A stretch of DNA of 35,274 nucleotides. It comes from Gelatoporia subvermispora B (Eukaryota > Basidiomycota > Agaricomycetes > Polyporales > Gelatoporiaceae). Numbering within the stretch: position 1 is the first letter of the stretch; each line of letters starts with the position of its first letter. Location: positions 342,883 to 378,156 of the forward strand of contig KB445801.1 of the NCBI GenBank assembly GCA_000320605.2. The letters are read 5' to 3'. This document shows, piece by piece, positions 12,501 to 21,628 of the stretch. Below the pieces are notes generated by a model. It saw nothing but the letters and a program-made list of their open reading frames with translations. It did not search any database and was not told where the DNA came from. Position numbers and translations under genes: made by a program.

Positions 12501-15264
12501 TTTTTCCATCTGTAGTCTCCTGAGATTAACCTTGATATTCATGCGCAGTTCTTTAAACCTACACTGAGTTCTAATTAAGCACACGGTGGCACTTGCTTCT
12601 GCAGTCATCTGAGCGAAAGACACCCGCAAAGACGGCAAAAGACACTGGCCAAAGCAGCGAAAGACGCTGGCAAAGCAGCAAAAGACGCTCGCCTACGTCA
12701 TCCTGGCAGAGCTTACCCCGCAATCTCCTTCGCCTCTACAATGATTCAAGACGCAGCACATCCTCTTTGCCCGTCACAATCTTGAGGAGTTGAGTGATTC
12801 ATCAAGATCACTACGTTTTGTCTGCTCATGTTATTGCTTTCTAGAGTTGCCGGTCTAACTCGTGGAGAATGCGTGTCTTCAATGCGGCTTCCTTCCATCG
12901 CTTCAGACGTTCGGTGAGTTCTCCTAAGTTCAGCAAAGTCGATCAGCATGCAGATCGTCATCTTTCTGATCTGTTGGTTTCTAGAGTCGCTGGTCATGAT
13001 ACTTCGAGCTCTGACACACAAGACACAGAGCACGTGCTCACTGTATATGCGGTGGTGTCCAGTTCCTTCGCGAGCTATCGTCCTTTGCACTGGTACGGGC
13101 TCTGCCCCTGCTGCATTCTATGTGTACGTTTCGCTCTATGATCATCAATATCGAACTCAAGGGCCCATTTTCACAGCTTACTAGGCCAGAGTTTTTTGAC
13201 GGCCGCCGGACACCAACTACGGGTTGAATCTCGTCACTTGCGCAGATCATCTTTTTACTTTTTCCTTCTTATGATATTTACAATCTTTGCTATCGTGCCG
13301 TTCTCTTAAGACTCTGGCACAGCTGACGCGTTCTTTGACAGCCCTTCACTAATGATTTTCCGCGAGCTGATATCCATAGGCTGCTGTCACCTGACATACT
13401 CCATCAACTCATCAAAGGCACCTTCAAGGATCATCTTGTAACATGGGTAGAAACATATTTGAAGATGCAGCATGGTGAAAGTCAAGCAAACGAAATCATG
13501 GCTGATATCGACAGACAGTGAGTGTATAGTGAGAATCTCAGATCAATCATTGACAAAAACATGTACAGAATTGCTGCTGCACCTCCATTTACTGGTCTCC
13601 GCCGATTTCCAGAAGGCCGCGGCTTCAAACAGTGGACCGGAAATGACTCAAAAGCACTCATGAAGGTTTGCTCTCGACATTGAACAGAGGATAGCACATG
13701 CTAATGGAAACTTTAGGTCTGGCTGCCTGCCATTGTTGGCTACATACCAGCAAAAATGGTCAAGGCAATTCAAGCATTCCTCGACTTCTGTTACATCGCT
13801 CGTCTCAGTTTCTTCACCAACTCAGACCTGAGCGATCTAGACGATGCGTTGAAGAGGTTTCATAGATATCGGAAGATCTTTCAGACAACCGGTGTCCGTC
13901 CGGACGGGTTTGCTCTACCTCGCCAACACTCACTAACACACTGGAGGTATCTCATTGAGCAATTTGGGGCACCGAATGGATTGGACTCTTCTATTACGGA
14001 GTCTAAGCACATTGATGCAGTCAAGGAGCCGTGGCGCCGCTCCAACAGGTATGATGCCCTCGGACAGATGCTTCAGACAAACCAGCGCATGGACAAATTA
14101 GCTGCGCTACGTGTCGACCTCAAGGATCGAGGTCTCCTCGACGGAAACATCCTTGTAGATGTATGTCGTCTATACGGTTCGTTCTCTATTTTAAGTTGCG
14201 TTCACACAATTCAAAGCTAACATTGCATTAGAATTAGCACTGGATGATTTGGAGATATCAGATCCTTGGGCAGCTCGTGCAGTGTGCAACAGTACCCGAG
14301 CAAGCGAGCGCGAAGATGACAAGCAGAAGGAGAATCAAGACAAAGACTCTTCGGAAGAACCGGAAGTAGATGAACCGCGAACAACATCAAAAGTCAGAAT
14401 TGCTCGCACACATCATATGTACTCTGGTTTCACTATCGTGATTTGGTCGCAAATGGTTTAACTTCCATCTCCAGAGCGCACTCTTTCTAGGGATGTTCAC
14501 ACCCTCGCGCTTCAAGTGCGTCAACCACGTCTTGTCAAATTCATACGACGATTTCTATATGATCAGACATCACAAGGCGCCAATCAAGTATCCTCGGAGG
14601 TCCCTCTCAACATGTGTCCGGATTTCAGGGAGAAAGTCTATGTGTACTATTCTGCCGCCGCTACATATTATGCCCCTAGTGATCCCTCTGGCACGCAAGG
14701 AATGCGCAGAGAGCACATTCGGACAACTCCGTCGTGGTTCGGCGGCGGGTATCGTTTCGACTGTGTCTTCGTCAGTCTAGATGGCTTTGACGACAGCGTC
14801 AATGGACGTGGCGTTGCAAGGATCAAGCTTTTCATGTCCTTCAAGTACCGCCGTACTATTTACCCCTGCGCTTTGGTCCACTGGTATCAGGTCCTCGGAG
14901 ATGGTCCGGACAAGCAGACCGGAATGTGGCTTGTTCAGCCGGAATATCTCACATCCGATGGAAGCCCATACCTCGCCATTATTCACCTGGATACGATTGA
15001 GCGTGCCGCACATCTGATGCCACGATTCCCCATGGAAGAAGTCCCCATTGATCTCGAGCCGTATCAATCTCTTGAGAAGTTTGACTCATTTTATCTCAAC
15101 CACTATATCGATCACCATGCATTTGATATGGTCTTTGCATGTAAGTGGTAGCAACGGCTATTGCTCCTCTGGTCATCACTACTCAGACTGCTTGAATTGT
15201 AGCACGTCCCCATCCTTCAATTGAGGCCCGAGGCGAGCAGTTGTACCTCGTAGAACAGCCTTGA
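6596..15264 (+). CDS. Plavaka-family (CMC superfamily) DNA transposase, 12 exons
   Basis: Exons: 6596-6800, 6854-7612, 7656-8188, 8248-8449, 8494-8728, 8788-8917, 13342-13517, 13569-13665, 13717-14176, 14232-14426, 14475-15140, 15203-15264. They join in frame with no stop to about 1,239 codons ending at TGA 15262-15264. Residues ~14-40 form a Cys/His zinc-finger-like element. An acidic linker and an Ala/Gln-rich helix (~262-295) follow. The core shows Plavaka signatures: [42 protein letters not shown], a CPKCTGC knuckle, [38 protein letters not shown] and [17 protein letters not shown]. Acidic residues near D612, D628 and E874 are candidates for the catalytic triad, assigned by eye. Intron 3 (8189-8247) appears to be GC-AG, and intron 6 is 4,424 nt. 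The exon 9/10 and 10/11 junctions are the least certain. Cut-and-paste transposition in the nucleus is the known role of the family. The gene looks intact, so it may be active. Confidence 0.9.
8930..9660. promoter_or_regulatory. 5' region of the nested dsRBD-like gene
   Basis: No gene is supported here. TATATA lies at 9451-9456, about 205 bp before the ATG at 9661. The last 60 bp before the ATG are C/T-rich and end in CAACATCAAA, a good fungal start context. A pyrimidine-rich run at 8940-9060 adds nothing coding that I can support. Confidence 0.4.
9661..10013 (+). CDS. Small double-stranded-RNA-binding-domain-like protein, nested in the transposase intron
   Basis: Two exons, 9661-9847 and 9895-10013, join across a clean 47-nt intron (GTAAGC...TGCAG) to give 101 residues. 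After about 24 N-terminal residues the whole protein matches a dsRBD-like pattern. It has a first helix ([14 protein letters not shown]), three strands ([24 protein letters not shown], then a turn) and a C-terminal helix rich in Ala and basic residues ([16 protein letters not shown]). The second helix of this fold normally contacts the RNA groove, and Lys/Arg are present there, though not a full KKxAK motif. A dsRBD fused to nothing else is short but known among fungal proteins. It shares the transposase orientation and has its own start context and stop, so it could be a separate gene. Family assignment is by pattern only. Role in RNA silencing or editing is not shown. Confidence 0.65.
10014..13341 (+). 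pseudogene. Decayed gene pieces with intron-like junctions
   Basis: Short coding-like segments on the plus strand sit between good splice-like signals but do not join into a long frame. Examples are a segment near 10470-10580 ([20 protein letters not shown], then GTGAGT), one at 10987-11100 ([20 protein letters not shown]) and one at 11160-11320 ([20 protein letters not shown]). Similar blocks reading LRR...WxTG before AACAGGTAAGTG occur near 10880-10913 and 11672-11706. A 22-bp motif (TTG-S-TTTCTAGAGT...) occurs at 12834 and again at 12974. I cannot identify the source protein. The pattern fits one or more captured or duplicated multi-exon genes in decay. It could also be a living gene whose exons I fail to join. 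Confidence 0.4.
12394..12493. repeat. Imperfect 50-bp tandem duplication
   Basis: Two adjacent units (12394-12443 and 12444-12493) start CAGTCC and share GGACCT, CCAACGCCGGCACC-like and GTTATCGC-like blocks with scattered substitutions. It lies inside the decayed gene pieces. Confidence 0.55.
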
Positions 15265-15919
15265 GAGATAGAGTGAAATGACGGTATATCGGATGCTCAC
15301 AGTGAGTCTTAATCGGCCTACTTCAGAGCGACAGAGTTGATAATGATCTCTCTGGTCCATATTTCACGCCCACACAGGAGGAGCATTTCATACTGTTATA
15401 CTGTAACCTCATAACCAAAACTCGCGTGAGTGGTCGGTGCAAGCTGAATGCGAAGAGCAATAGTGATCTTCGTCTCTGGAAAGACATAGTACAGGGGCTC
15501 GTGTTCGTACATCAGGGAAATGGCCCGTTGCTACACAGACGTATGTAGGCGCCATAGCCCCGGTAGACAACATCGGAAGGTCCCCTTCCATATTGGGGTG
15601 CCATATTTGCGCGCGTGCTATCGCATCCTGTCCTAGCCGCCCATCGGACGCCGTAGGCCACGCGGCCCATAGTCGTCATAGTTTTTTAGTGTAGTATGTA
15701 GCATCTCAAGTCCTGGGCAGCTCCATGTAGCAGCTGGTCGCCTGTCCGTATATAGACTCACTCCTCCCCCTAGTGCCATTCAACCCGCTCACGTTTGCAT
15801 ATGAATCATTCGCAGTAGCCACGAATCGTATTGAACCCGCCCGTAGCTATACAATTGATATCTATCGCAATACTCCCCTTGAATGTAATGCCCCTCGTAC
15901 TATCCCTGGCCCGCTCCGC
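15265..15919. other. Gap between the convergent transposase and DUF6532 genes
   Basis: No gene is supported. The transposase (+) ends at 15264 and the DUF6532 gene (-) probably ends at 15920, so this stretch should hold both 3' ends. The longest frame (15409-15591, minus) is 60 codons and featureless. Confidence 0.5.
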
Positions 15920-17903
15920 CTATACCCATTGGGCGAAATCATCATCACCTAGCAGGCTCTCCGCCGCCGCGCCCGCGCCAGCCTCCGGCTCTNNNNNNNN
16001 NNNNNNNNNNNNNNNNNNNNNNNNNNNNNNNNNNNNNNNNNNNNNNNNNNNNNNNNNNNNNNNNNNNNNNNNNNNNNNNNNNNNNNNNNNNNNNNNNNNN
16101 NNNNNNNNNNNNNNNNNNNNNNNNNNNNNNNNNNNNNNNNNNNNNNNNNNNNNNNNNNNNNNNNNNNNNNNNNNNNNNNNNNNNNNNNNNNNNNNNNNNN
16201 NNNNNNNNNNNNNNNNNNNNNNNNNNNNNNNNNNNNNNNNNNNNNNNNNNNNNNNNNNNNNNNNNNNNNNNNNNNNNNNNNNNNNNNNNNNNNNNNNNNN
16301 NNNNNNNNNNNNNNNNNNNNNNNNNNNNNNNNNNNNNNNNCCGTGAAATGGATGGGTTCTTCGATACCCTCCTTCCATTCATCTATAGCGCAACGAATCT
16401 ACAACCCGGAATCCGTTAGCTCGATGAGTGCCACTTGCCATGAACAACTTACAGCTGTCAGTGCTAGTGCGATGGTCGGCAGCGGCATCGCATCTTCGAA
16501 GTACTCTGCATACTTTAAGCCGAGATTTGTTGTGCGGTTTCGTGTTTGCTCGAAGAAGACGCGACTGATTACATCCGTAATGATCGGGTTCCGACAGAAG
16601 TCCGCGCTGTTGCCAGGTTCCTGCCCAATTCTCAGTGCTGTCGCCATCCTGATGAGCTGAATACCGCAACATACCGGGTGCGCGAATGCAATCTTCTGGA
16701 TCAATAGGGCGACTAGCTGGCAGTTATGCTCTTTGATGTCTGTGATGTCCGGATCTGTGTTCTGAGCGGGCCTGAAGCCATATCGCGCTGGTAGGAAAGA
16801 CTTCGCGGCCTTCTTCATGTCACCTCGCACTTGGCATTTGCGGTCACAAATCTGCCAATCGAACGCGTCAGCCCTAGGGTACAGTTGAGATCACCATTGA
16901 CACATACCAATCGTCGCTCCTGGTCCTTGATTCTCAGCTTCGGGTCGTGTGTGATGTCCCAATCCCCCTCTTCACACGCGGCCTGCCAAGCTTCGATGAT
17001 GAAGACGTCCTTGTGATCGTCTGACGGCCAAGCTGAAGAAGTCGCGATGAGTAGCTTGAAGTGTTTGTATGCAATGTTGATGATCTCTAGACGATAGTTA
17101 GCCAGTCCTCGCGCGCTCCGATCCCTACCCTTTTTGCGTGGGCGAGCCTCAACAATAGACCTGTCCGACTCCTCATCAGAACCGAAGTCATCTGTCTTTG
17201 TGCTGCCACTCTCGGTGGGGCTCGCAGAGGTCGAACGAGACCCGTTAGGGCGCTTTCGTAGAACGCCCAGCGCTTGCTGTTGCACATGGGGGGTCATCCT
17301 GCCATTGTTGAGCATATTTAATGTTGCACGGCTCGAATGAAACTACCATACTTATGAGCAAACATTCTGCATGGAATATCGAGCACGCACCATGGTGCCT
17401 GATCTCACCAGGTGGGCATTCAGTGCTGCTGTATCCTCTGTGATGCTGGTCTCAGCATCGGCTTCCCCATCAGCACCAGTCACTTCGGCTGAGCGTGTGT
17501 AGTAGACTTGCGACGGAGGCGGGGGGAGACTTTCGGGAGGTACCAGGTTCTGCACTGGGGGTGCCAGCGCAGTGGTCAGGGGCACGAGATTGGGTGCCGG
17601 CACAGGAGGTGGCCGCGCGTCTCCAGATGCACGTCGCAACACCATAGGGGGAGGTACAAACCGAAGGTGGGGGTCCAACACGAGCCCTGGTGTCGTTGGA
17701 TTGCCTTCTTCTCCACCGCAATAGCATGGAGAACTGAGGCCAAAGCCCTCTGAGTCAAAGCTGCTGGAGTCCGTGGTTGGACGGCCTAAGCTTCCCAGTC
17801 GCGTGTCGGTGTGAGATGCTGCTTCACTACTTGTTGTCGAGTTTGCAGGTGATGGCACACGTGCTGGGGGCATTCCTTGTGGTGTTTGCTTGCCTATGCG
17901 CAT
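15920..17903 (-). CDS. DUF6532-domain protein carried by the transposon (internal assembly gap)
   Basis: Start ATG is 17903. Exons 17903-17391, 17342-16908, 16851-16675, 16620-16453 and 16398 into the gap join in frame; four introns of 48-56 nt have GT...AG ends. Residues 1-250 are disordered, rich in Pro, Ser and Thr, then KKGRDR-type basic residues. From ~252 the DUF6532 pattern begins: NYRLEIINIAYKHFKLLI, a WQAACEEG helix, a basic RKCQVRGDMKKAAKS stretch replacing the usual R.S..RGE.K, NPIITDVISRVFF, MPLPTIALALTA and IRCAIDEWKEG. DUF6532 is abundant in agaricomycetes and has no known function. The domain is cut by Ns at 15993-16340. Beyond the gap, a frame ending ESLLGDDDFAQWV at 15920 is a plausible but unproven C-terminus. 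It converges with the transposase inside the TIRs, so it is probably a passenger or accessory gene. Confidence 0.75.
15993..16340. other. Assembly gap (348 N)
   Basis: A run of 348 undetermined bases within the 3' part of the DUF6532 gene. The left flank (15955-15992) is a GC-rich CCGCCGCCGCGCCC-type stretch, which may be why the assembly failed. Confidence 0.99.
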
Positions 17904-18161
17904 AGCTTCGTTGACTTTGACATGTGTTGTATATCTATCTCCGCTTCTGGATATCTATTGTGCGCGTCTATGACTATTAGCTTAAAGCGCCGCAAGCGAA
18001 ACTGGAACGACTACTGCCGCTTTGATTAATTTTCTTACTTCTGTCTACTTTTGCTCACTTTAGCTCCCACTTTTTCACGTGACACTGGGATATGAGAGCA
18101 ATAAAGTCGAAAAAGTCGAAAAAGGGCCCAAAGTAGCCGCTCCCGAGCAAAAGCGCGTTGT
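17904..18161. other. Right subterminal region of the transposon and DUF6532 promoter
   Basis: This is the upstream region of the DUF6532 gene. It contains AAAGTCGAAAAAGTCGAAAAAG (two copies of a 9-bp unit at 18102-18123) and CCCAAAGTA at 18127-18135, the inverted form of the CACTTTGGG motif near the left end. A hydrophobic minus-strand frame runs through it but is read as chance extension of the interrupted host gene. Confidence 0.45.
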
Positions 18162-18210
18162 AAAGTACAGCCCAAAGTGGCAAAATCGGAACGAAGATTT
18201 TGCTGATGTA
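18162..18210 (-). repeat. Right terminal inverted repeat
   Basis: The outer 16 bases (18195-18210) are the exact reverse complement of 1859-1874. The inner part contains CCCAAAGTGGCAAAA (18171-18185), matching the left end with one mismatch over TTTT-x-CCACTTTGGG. Confidence 0.65.
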
Positions 18211-19224
18211 GTCATGAAGAAGGCGAGTCGCACACGCGAACGCAGCATAGCAGAGGAGCATCGACACGTTGATGACCGCTGGAACAGTGTGCGGATGCAA
18301 AAGCAAGGCTGCGTAAAGCCTAGATAACAGACGATGGATCGTCAGGTCATCTGAAAGCATGTGCAGGGCCAGGATCAGTGGCTCACGATAGCAGTGTGAG
18401 AGGCTGGATATGGCGGATGAGCAAATGACGACTGATAACACAGCAACAACCAACGTACCATAGTAATGCCGAATGATGTCCACTCTTCTCGGACTTCGCT
18501 CAAGAATTTGCAGAAGAGGTCTTCAGTGTGGTTGTCAGAGAACGTGACCTCATCGAACAGTGCCTCTAGAGACTGCAAATTGCGCGTGGGTAGCTTGAAG
18601 AACATGTAGTCGATAACAGACCACATGATGCAGTAGAGTAATTGGACTCCGGATATTTCAGTCTGCTGAACGCCTACTGTGTCCCCAGGATGACGGCCAG
18701 GTTGCTCATGATTGTCACGATCTGCTGCTGCACGGACATTAGGATAGACACGCCCATAATATAGCTCTCATCCGCTTACATGGCACTCTTGAACGTGATG
18801 ATCCATGAGCATCAGCATTGTCGTTGTCGGGTTTTCCGTCTTCCGATACCTTGACAGTCACAGGCTGCCGACCGTCTTCCCTATCTCCCTCGTGATCAGC
18901 TGCACGGACATCAGGACGAGCATGCCCATGACTTAAGTCCGGAGCACTTACATGGCACTATTGAAGAGAGTGAGGAATGAGCATCAGTACTGCTGTTGTC
19001 GGGGATTTCGTCTTCGGGAAGCTTGGCTGCCGAACCAGGCTGCCAGCCATCTTCCCCGTCTCCCTCGCGATCAGCTGTACAAACATCAGGACGAGGACAC
19101 CCATGATTTACTCCCAGAACACTGACATGGTACTGTTGGAAAAAGTGGCGAATGAGCGTCAGTGGTGTTCGCAGTGACAATCCTGTAGGGGTCCGCGGAT
19201 GTTGAACTCACCAATCGACCCCAT
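18211..19224 (-). pseudogene. 5' part of the interrupted host membrane-protein gene, with tandemly repeated exons
   Basis: A TATA box (19273-19266) lies about 42 bp before a candidate ATG at 19224. Clear exons are 19074-18952 (41 codons), 18899-18780 (40 codons) and 18727-18459 (89 codons). They are joined by phase-1 introns of exactly 52 nt (18951-18900 and 18779-18728). A third 52-nt intron (19126-19075) and a matching exon end precede them. The two repeat exons read acidic peptides (DREGDGEDGWQP..., DHEGDREDGRQP...). The 89-codon exon contains LLYCIMWSVIDYMFFKLPTR and FCKFLSEVREEWTSFGITM. Further on are hydrophobic stretches (VINVSMLLCYAAFACATRLL) up to the transposon end at 18210. The continuation probably lies at 1858-1383. 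Exact start and the junctions after 18459 are unresolved. Family not recognised. Confidence 0.55.
18719..19175. repeat. About 175-bp tandem repeat, 2.6 copies, each an exon plus intron
   Basis: Units start with GATC(A/T)GCTG at 18719, 18894 and 19069, a spacing of 175 bp each time. Shared blocks include ACGGACAT(C/T)AGGA, ACATGG(C/T)ACT, GAGC(A/G)TCAG and CTCCCTCG. On the minus strand each unit equals one exon of 120-123 nt and one intron of 52 nt. The third unit loses similarity near 19175. Confidence 0.8.
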
Positions 19225-19265
19225 ACGACGCTCGTTCGTGTCAGCTCAGAGAAAACGACAGGAGT

Positions 19266-19273
19266 CTTATATA
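19266..19273 (-). promoter_or_regulatory. TATA box of the interrupted host gene
   Basis: The minus strand reads AGTATATAAGAC, about 42 bp upstream of the candidate ATG at 19224. Spacing is short but usual for a TATA-driven fungal gene if the 5' UTR is very short. Confidence 0.45.
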
Positions 19274-20378
19274 CTAAAGTCATGTTGAAGTCAGGTTTGG
19301 TAATAGTCCACTGTTGTGAATGTGAAGCTCGGAATAGTGCAGTGCTGAATGACCGGCGTTGACGTGAGGTTCGCACGCACCCATTTTCTTGGACCAGAGG
19401 ACACAATTGGGCCAGTTTCGGTCATCACCTCGACGCACGACTTTGCTAGATACAATAAGCTTGTTGGCGCCCGACCTCGTTGACCTGGGGCACAACTTCG
19501 TGCCAACAATTAGCAGCCCGTTGGTGCCCAACTTTCTCTGCAATCAACGTTCAACGCTCATGCTGGCCGGGTGAACTTGAGAAGAATCCTGACATTAGTA
19601 GCGATTGACTCGGGAGGAAGAGTGGGCTGCCGTACTGCGGGTGGCTTTGATGCTCTTTCATTGGATATTTGCTGCCAGAGCAGTGGGCATAGTCCAATGT
19701 CTCTAGCCGGACCATGCTGAGTACGGACAGGAGAGACATTCCGGTGTCCCACACATTTGGCATCTAGGTGCAAGGTTTACTATGTTTGAGTACATTATTT
19801 CTGTCCTCAGGAGTCAGAGAGTACATCTTGGAGTTGCAGCGCATGTTGTGTGTTCTCTGCATTTGTCATCAGGGGAAACGTTGGATGTTATGCCAGTGCG
19901 GGGCACACAGGTTGATTTTGGTTGTATTCAGCGTGTCCCAGCTGGGGGCATCGGTCAATGCCTACGGTACGCCTAAATTATAGTATAGGATCAGTGGCAT
20001 CGCCGTCACCACGGGGTCACGACCGGGGTCGAAGGCACGCCGCACGCATCATACGGCGGGGAGTGAGGATGAGCGGTCGAGACAATAAGCTATTCAGTAG
20101 CCATCGCACCTCGTCGCACCCGGTGGAACGGTAATACGATTACAAGTACTGGCGCATTTCTGCGCTACACATAGGTCGGACTCAGCGAAATTTGAAGGTG
20201 GCGTGCTACAGTAGCCCGCCGGCAACAGCCAGCAACTCACGTAGCACTACCAATGGCTGGAGAGGTATTCAAAGGAGGGGGAGGAGGCGAGGTATCCCGG
20301 ACCGGTTGTAGGGCCAGAACTCTGATAGCAGGGCCCGGGGGCCGGTACTCGTCAGATCGCTTGCACCGATCATATTAA
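19274..20378. other. Intergenic region, no supported gene
   Basis: Frames up to about 107 codons overlap on both strands (19280-19543, 19551-19773, 19768-19983) without splice context or recognisable features. GC-rich direct and inverted words occur around 20000-20060 but form no clear repeat. Confidence 0.4.
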
Positions 20379-20561
20379 GTGCCGAGAAGACGAGGCAAGG
20401 AGTTCGCATCTAAGATCGCCCATAGTACGTACGTACGCTGGCTCAATATACTGAAAGCACTTTCACTGTGGGCGGTGTTGACCCCGTCCTTGGAGGTGCA
20501 ATCAATATTCCTGGCTTGGGTGCCCAGCGATTGTGGGTCTCCACTACTCGTAACGACATAG
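20379..20561 (+). pseudogene. Decayed paralogue fragment of the membrane-protein 3' exon
   Basis: The peptide LSLWAVLTPSLEVQ matches FMWAVMTPSLEVQ in the gene at 1383-1858. The DNA around TGTGGGCGGTG-x-TGACCCC...TGGAGGTGCAAT is conserved over about 100 bp, allowing an 8-bp insertion. It lies in the opposite orientation and ends at TAG 20559-20561. No flanking exons are seen, so it is a relic. Confidence 0.6.
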
Positions 20562-21628
20562 GTGATCTACAGTGATCTGCGGTGTCGCCTCTCAGCTCGC
20601 CCCATCTTGCGGATGGTAAAGGCCGCGGTTGCACTGAGACTACGTCTTCGTTTCGCATCGGCCCCTGTACGGAGGTCGTAAGGTCTAATCGGGTGAAAAG
20701 GTTGTCATCACGGTGTAGTGGCTCAACTTTCAAAGCATCGGTCGCCAGGCCCAGAGTTTTAGCAGATCTTCGTACCGATTAGATGATCTTCCTACTCATA
20801 CTGAAGCCATTTAGGGGTACTTGACTGTAACTACATGATACAAGAATTAATGGATCAGCCACTCACGTACCGCTCACGGAGTATGTGTGATGTAGTGGCC
20901 ACCATGAAGACACTATATTGCTTGTGTACCGATTGTTGGACACAGGTCAGTATACAGTACCTCGGAACACCTGACTTACGCTGATCGCAGAACGACGGTT
21001 CTTTGTGAGCAGAGCATAGATAGCCAGCGGACCCACCTCAACATATAGCACGTTCGACACACTTCAAGAGTCGACAAGTATTGAGTAACCTTGAACGATA
21101 TTGGGAGCTGAAGCGCTGAATGTTGCACTGTTTCCAACCCATCCGAACACATTGAGCACAAATCAACGGTAGATTACGACGGAGTACTTCAGCTCGAAGA
21201 GCCGCATTTGCATGGGTAGCGCGGACGAGCGTCACACCCTATCCGCAAGACGCTCAGGGATGCTGAGACCGCCACTTCGCAGACTGTGCTCTTCCGATGT
21301 TCCTGGAGCCGATATGCGGCCGGATGCACAAAAATAATATCTCCGTGGGTATGCTGAATCTATCGCATTATGAAACTACAACCAACAACAACACGCGCGG
21401 GCGAGCGGGTGCCGCGCGCATACCTCGCCGCGGGCACCAAAGTCCATGCGCCATACATCGCCTGTGTTCTGCTCACCGCGCACGAAGAATGCCGCTATGC
21501 AAACAACATTACCGGGGCGCGCGCCGGCGCCCGCGATATAGTATACTAGTTACTTAGATGAAGCCATGGAATGTCCTGCGCTGGTAGGCGCTTATCGTCC
21601 GGAGGGTCTCGGACGGGGTTAAACGGGG
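20562..21628. other. Intergenic region, no supported gene
   Basis: Only overlapping frames of 60-96 codons without features. A GC-rich segment at 21395-21540 contains CGCGC-type runs and short imperfect palindromes. The last part should include the 3' UTR of the cell-wall gene. Confidence 0.4.

Larger units (their letters stand above)
8918..13341. mobile_element. 4.4-kb foreign insertion occupying intron 6 of the transposase
   Basis: The exon before ends ...GYGIVAKIV at a strong donor (GTAAGC, 8918). The exon after starts [12 protein letters not shown] behind TTCTTTGACAG (13341), with GCTGACG as a likely branch site at 13322-13328. In Plavaka proteins these two peptides are adjacent, so everything between is intronic in the transposase. 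All other introns of this gene are 43-62 nt, so about 4.3 kb must have been added. The added DNA holds a complete small gene (9661-10013) and decayed gene pieces. I found no terminal inverted repeats, target duplication or Helitron-type CTRR end that would name the inserted element. Confidence 0.6.
1859..18210. mobile_element. Composite Plavaka-type DNA transposon, about 16.35 kb
   Basis: The ends are a perfect 16-bp inverted repeat, TACATCAGCAAAATCT at 1859-1874 and its reverse complement at 18195-18210. Imperfect inverted similarity continues inward over about 49 bp. CACTTTGGG-type motifs recur close to both ends, like subterminal transposase-binding sites. The interval contains a complete Plavaka transposase gene, a divergent accessory gene and a DUF6532 gene. 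The dinucleotide TA flanks CATCAGC at both ends, so the target-site duplication could be TA, with the element proper at 1861-18208. No longer duplication was seen. Both flanks carry parts of a membrane-protein gene in the same orientation, as expected if the element interrupted it. That the three genes move as one unit is inferred from their position between the TIRs. Confidence 0.65.

Noticed and set aside
8918..13341. Nested insertion as a Helitron
   Set aside because: The gene pieces fit gene capture, but no 5' TC / 3' CTRR ends with a hairpin or Rep/helicase coding were found.
1851..18218. Eight-bp target-site duplication as in KDZ elements
   Set aside because: The bases flanking the TIRs (CATGGGGA on the left, GTCATGAA on the right) do not match; only TA is common.
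1838..18483. Protein-level match YISKI...PLW between 1850-1905 (+) and 18160-18215 (-)
   Set aside because: The DNA match is better explained as the terminal inverted repeat; the reading frames differ in context and no exon supports a shared protein.
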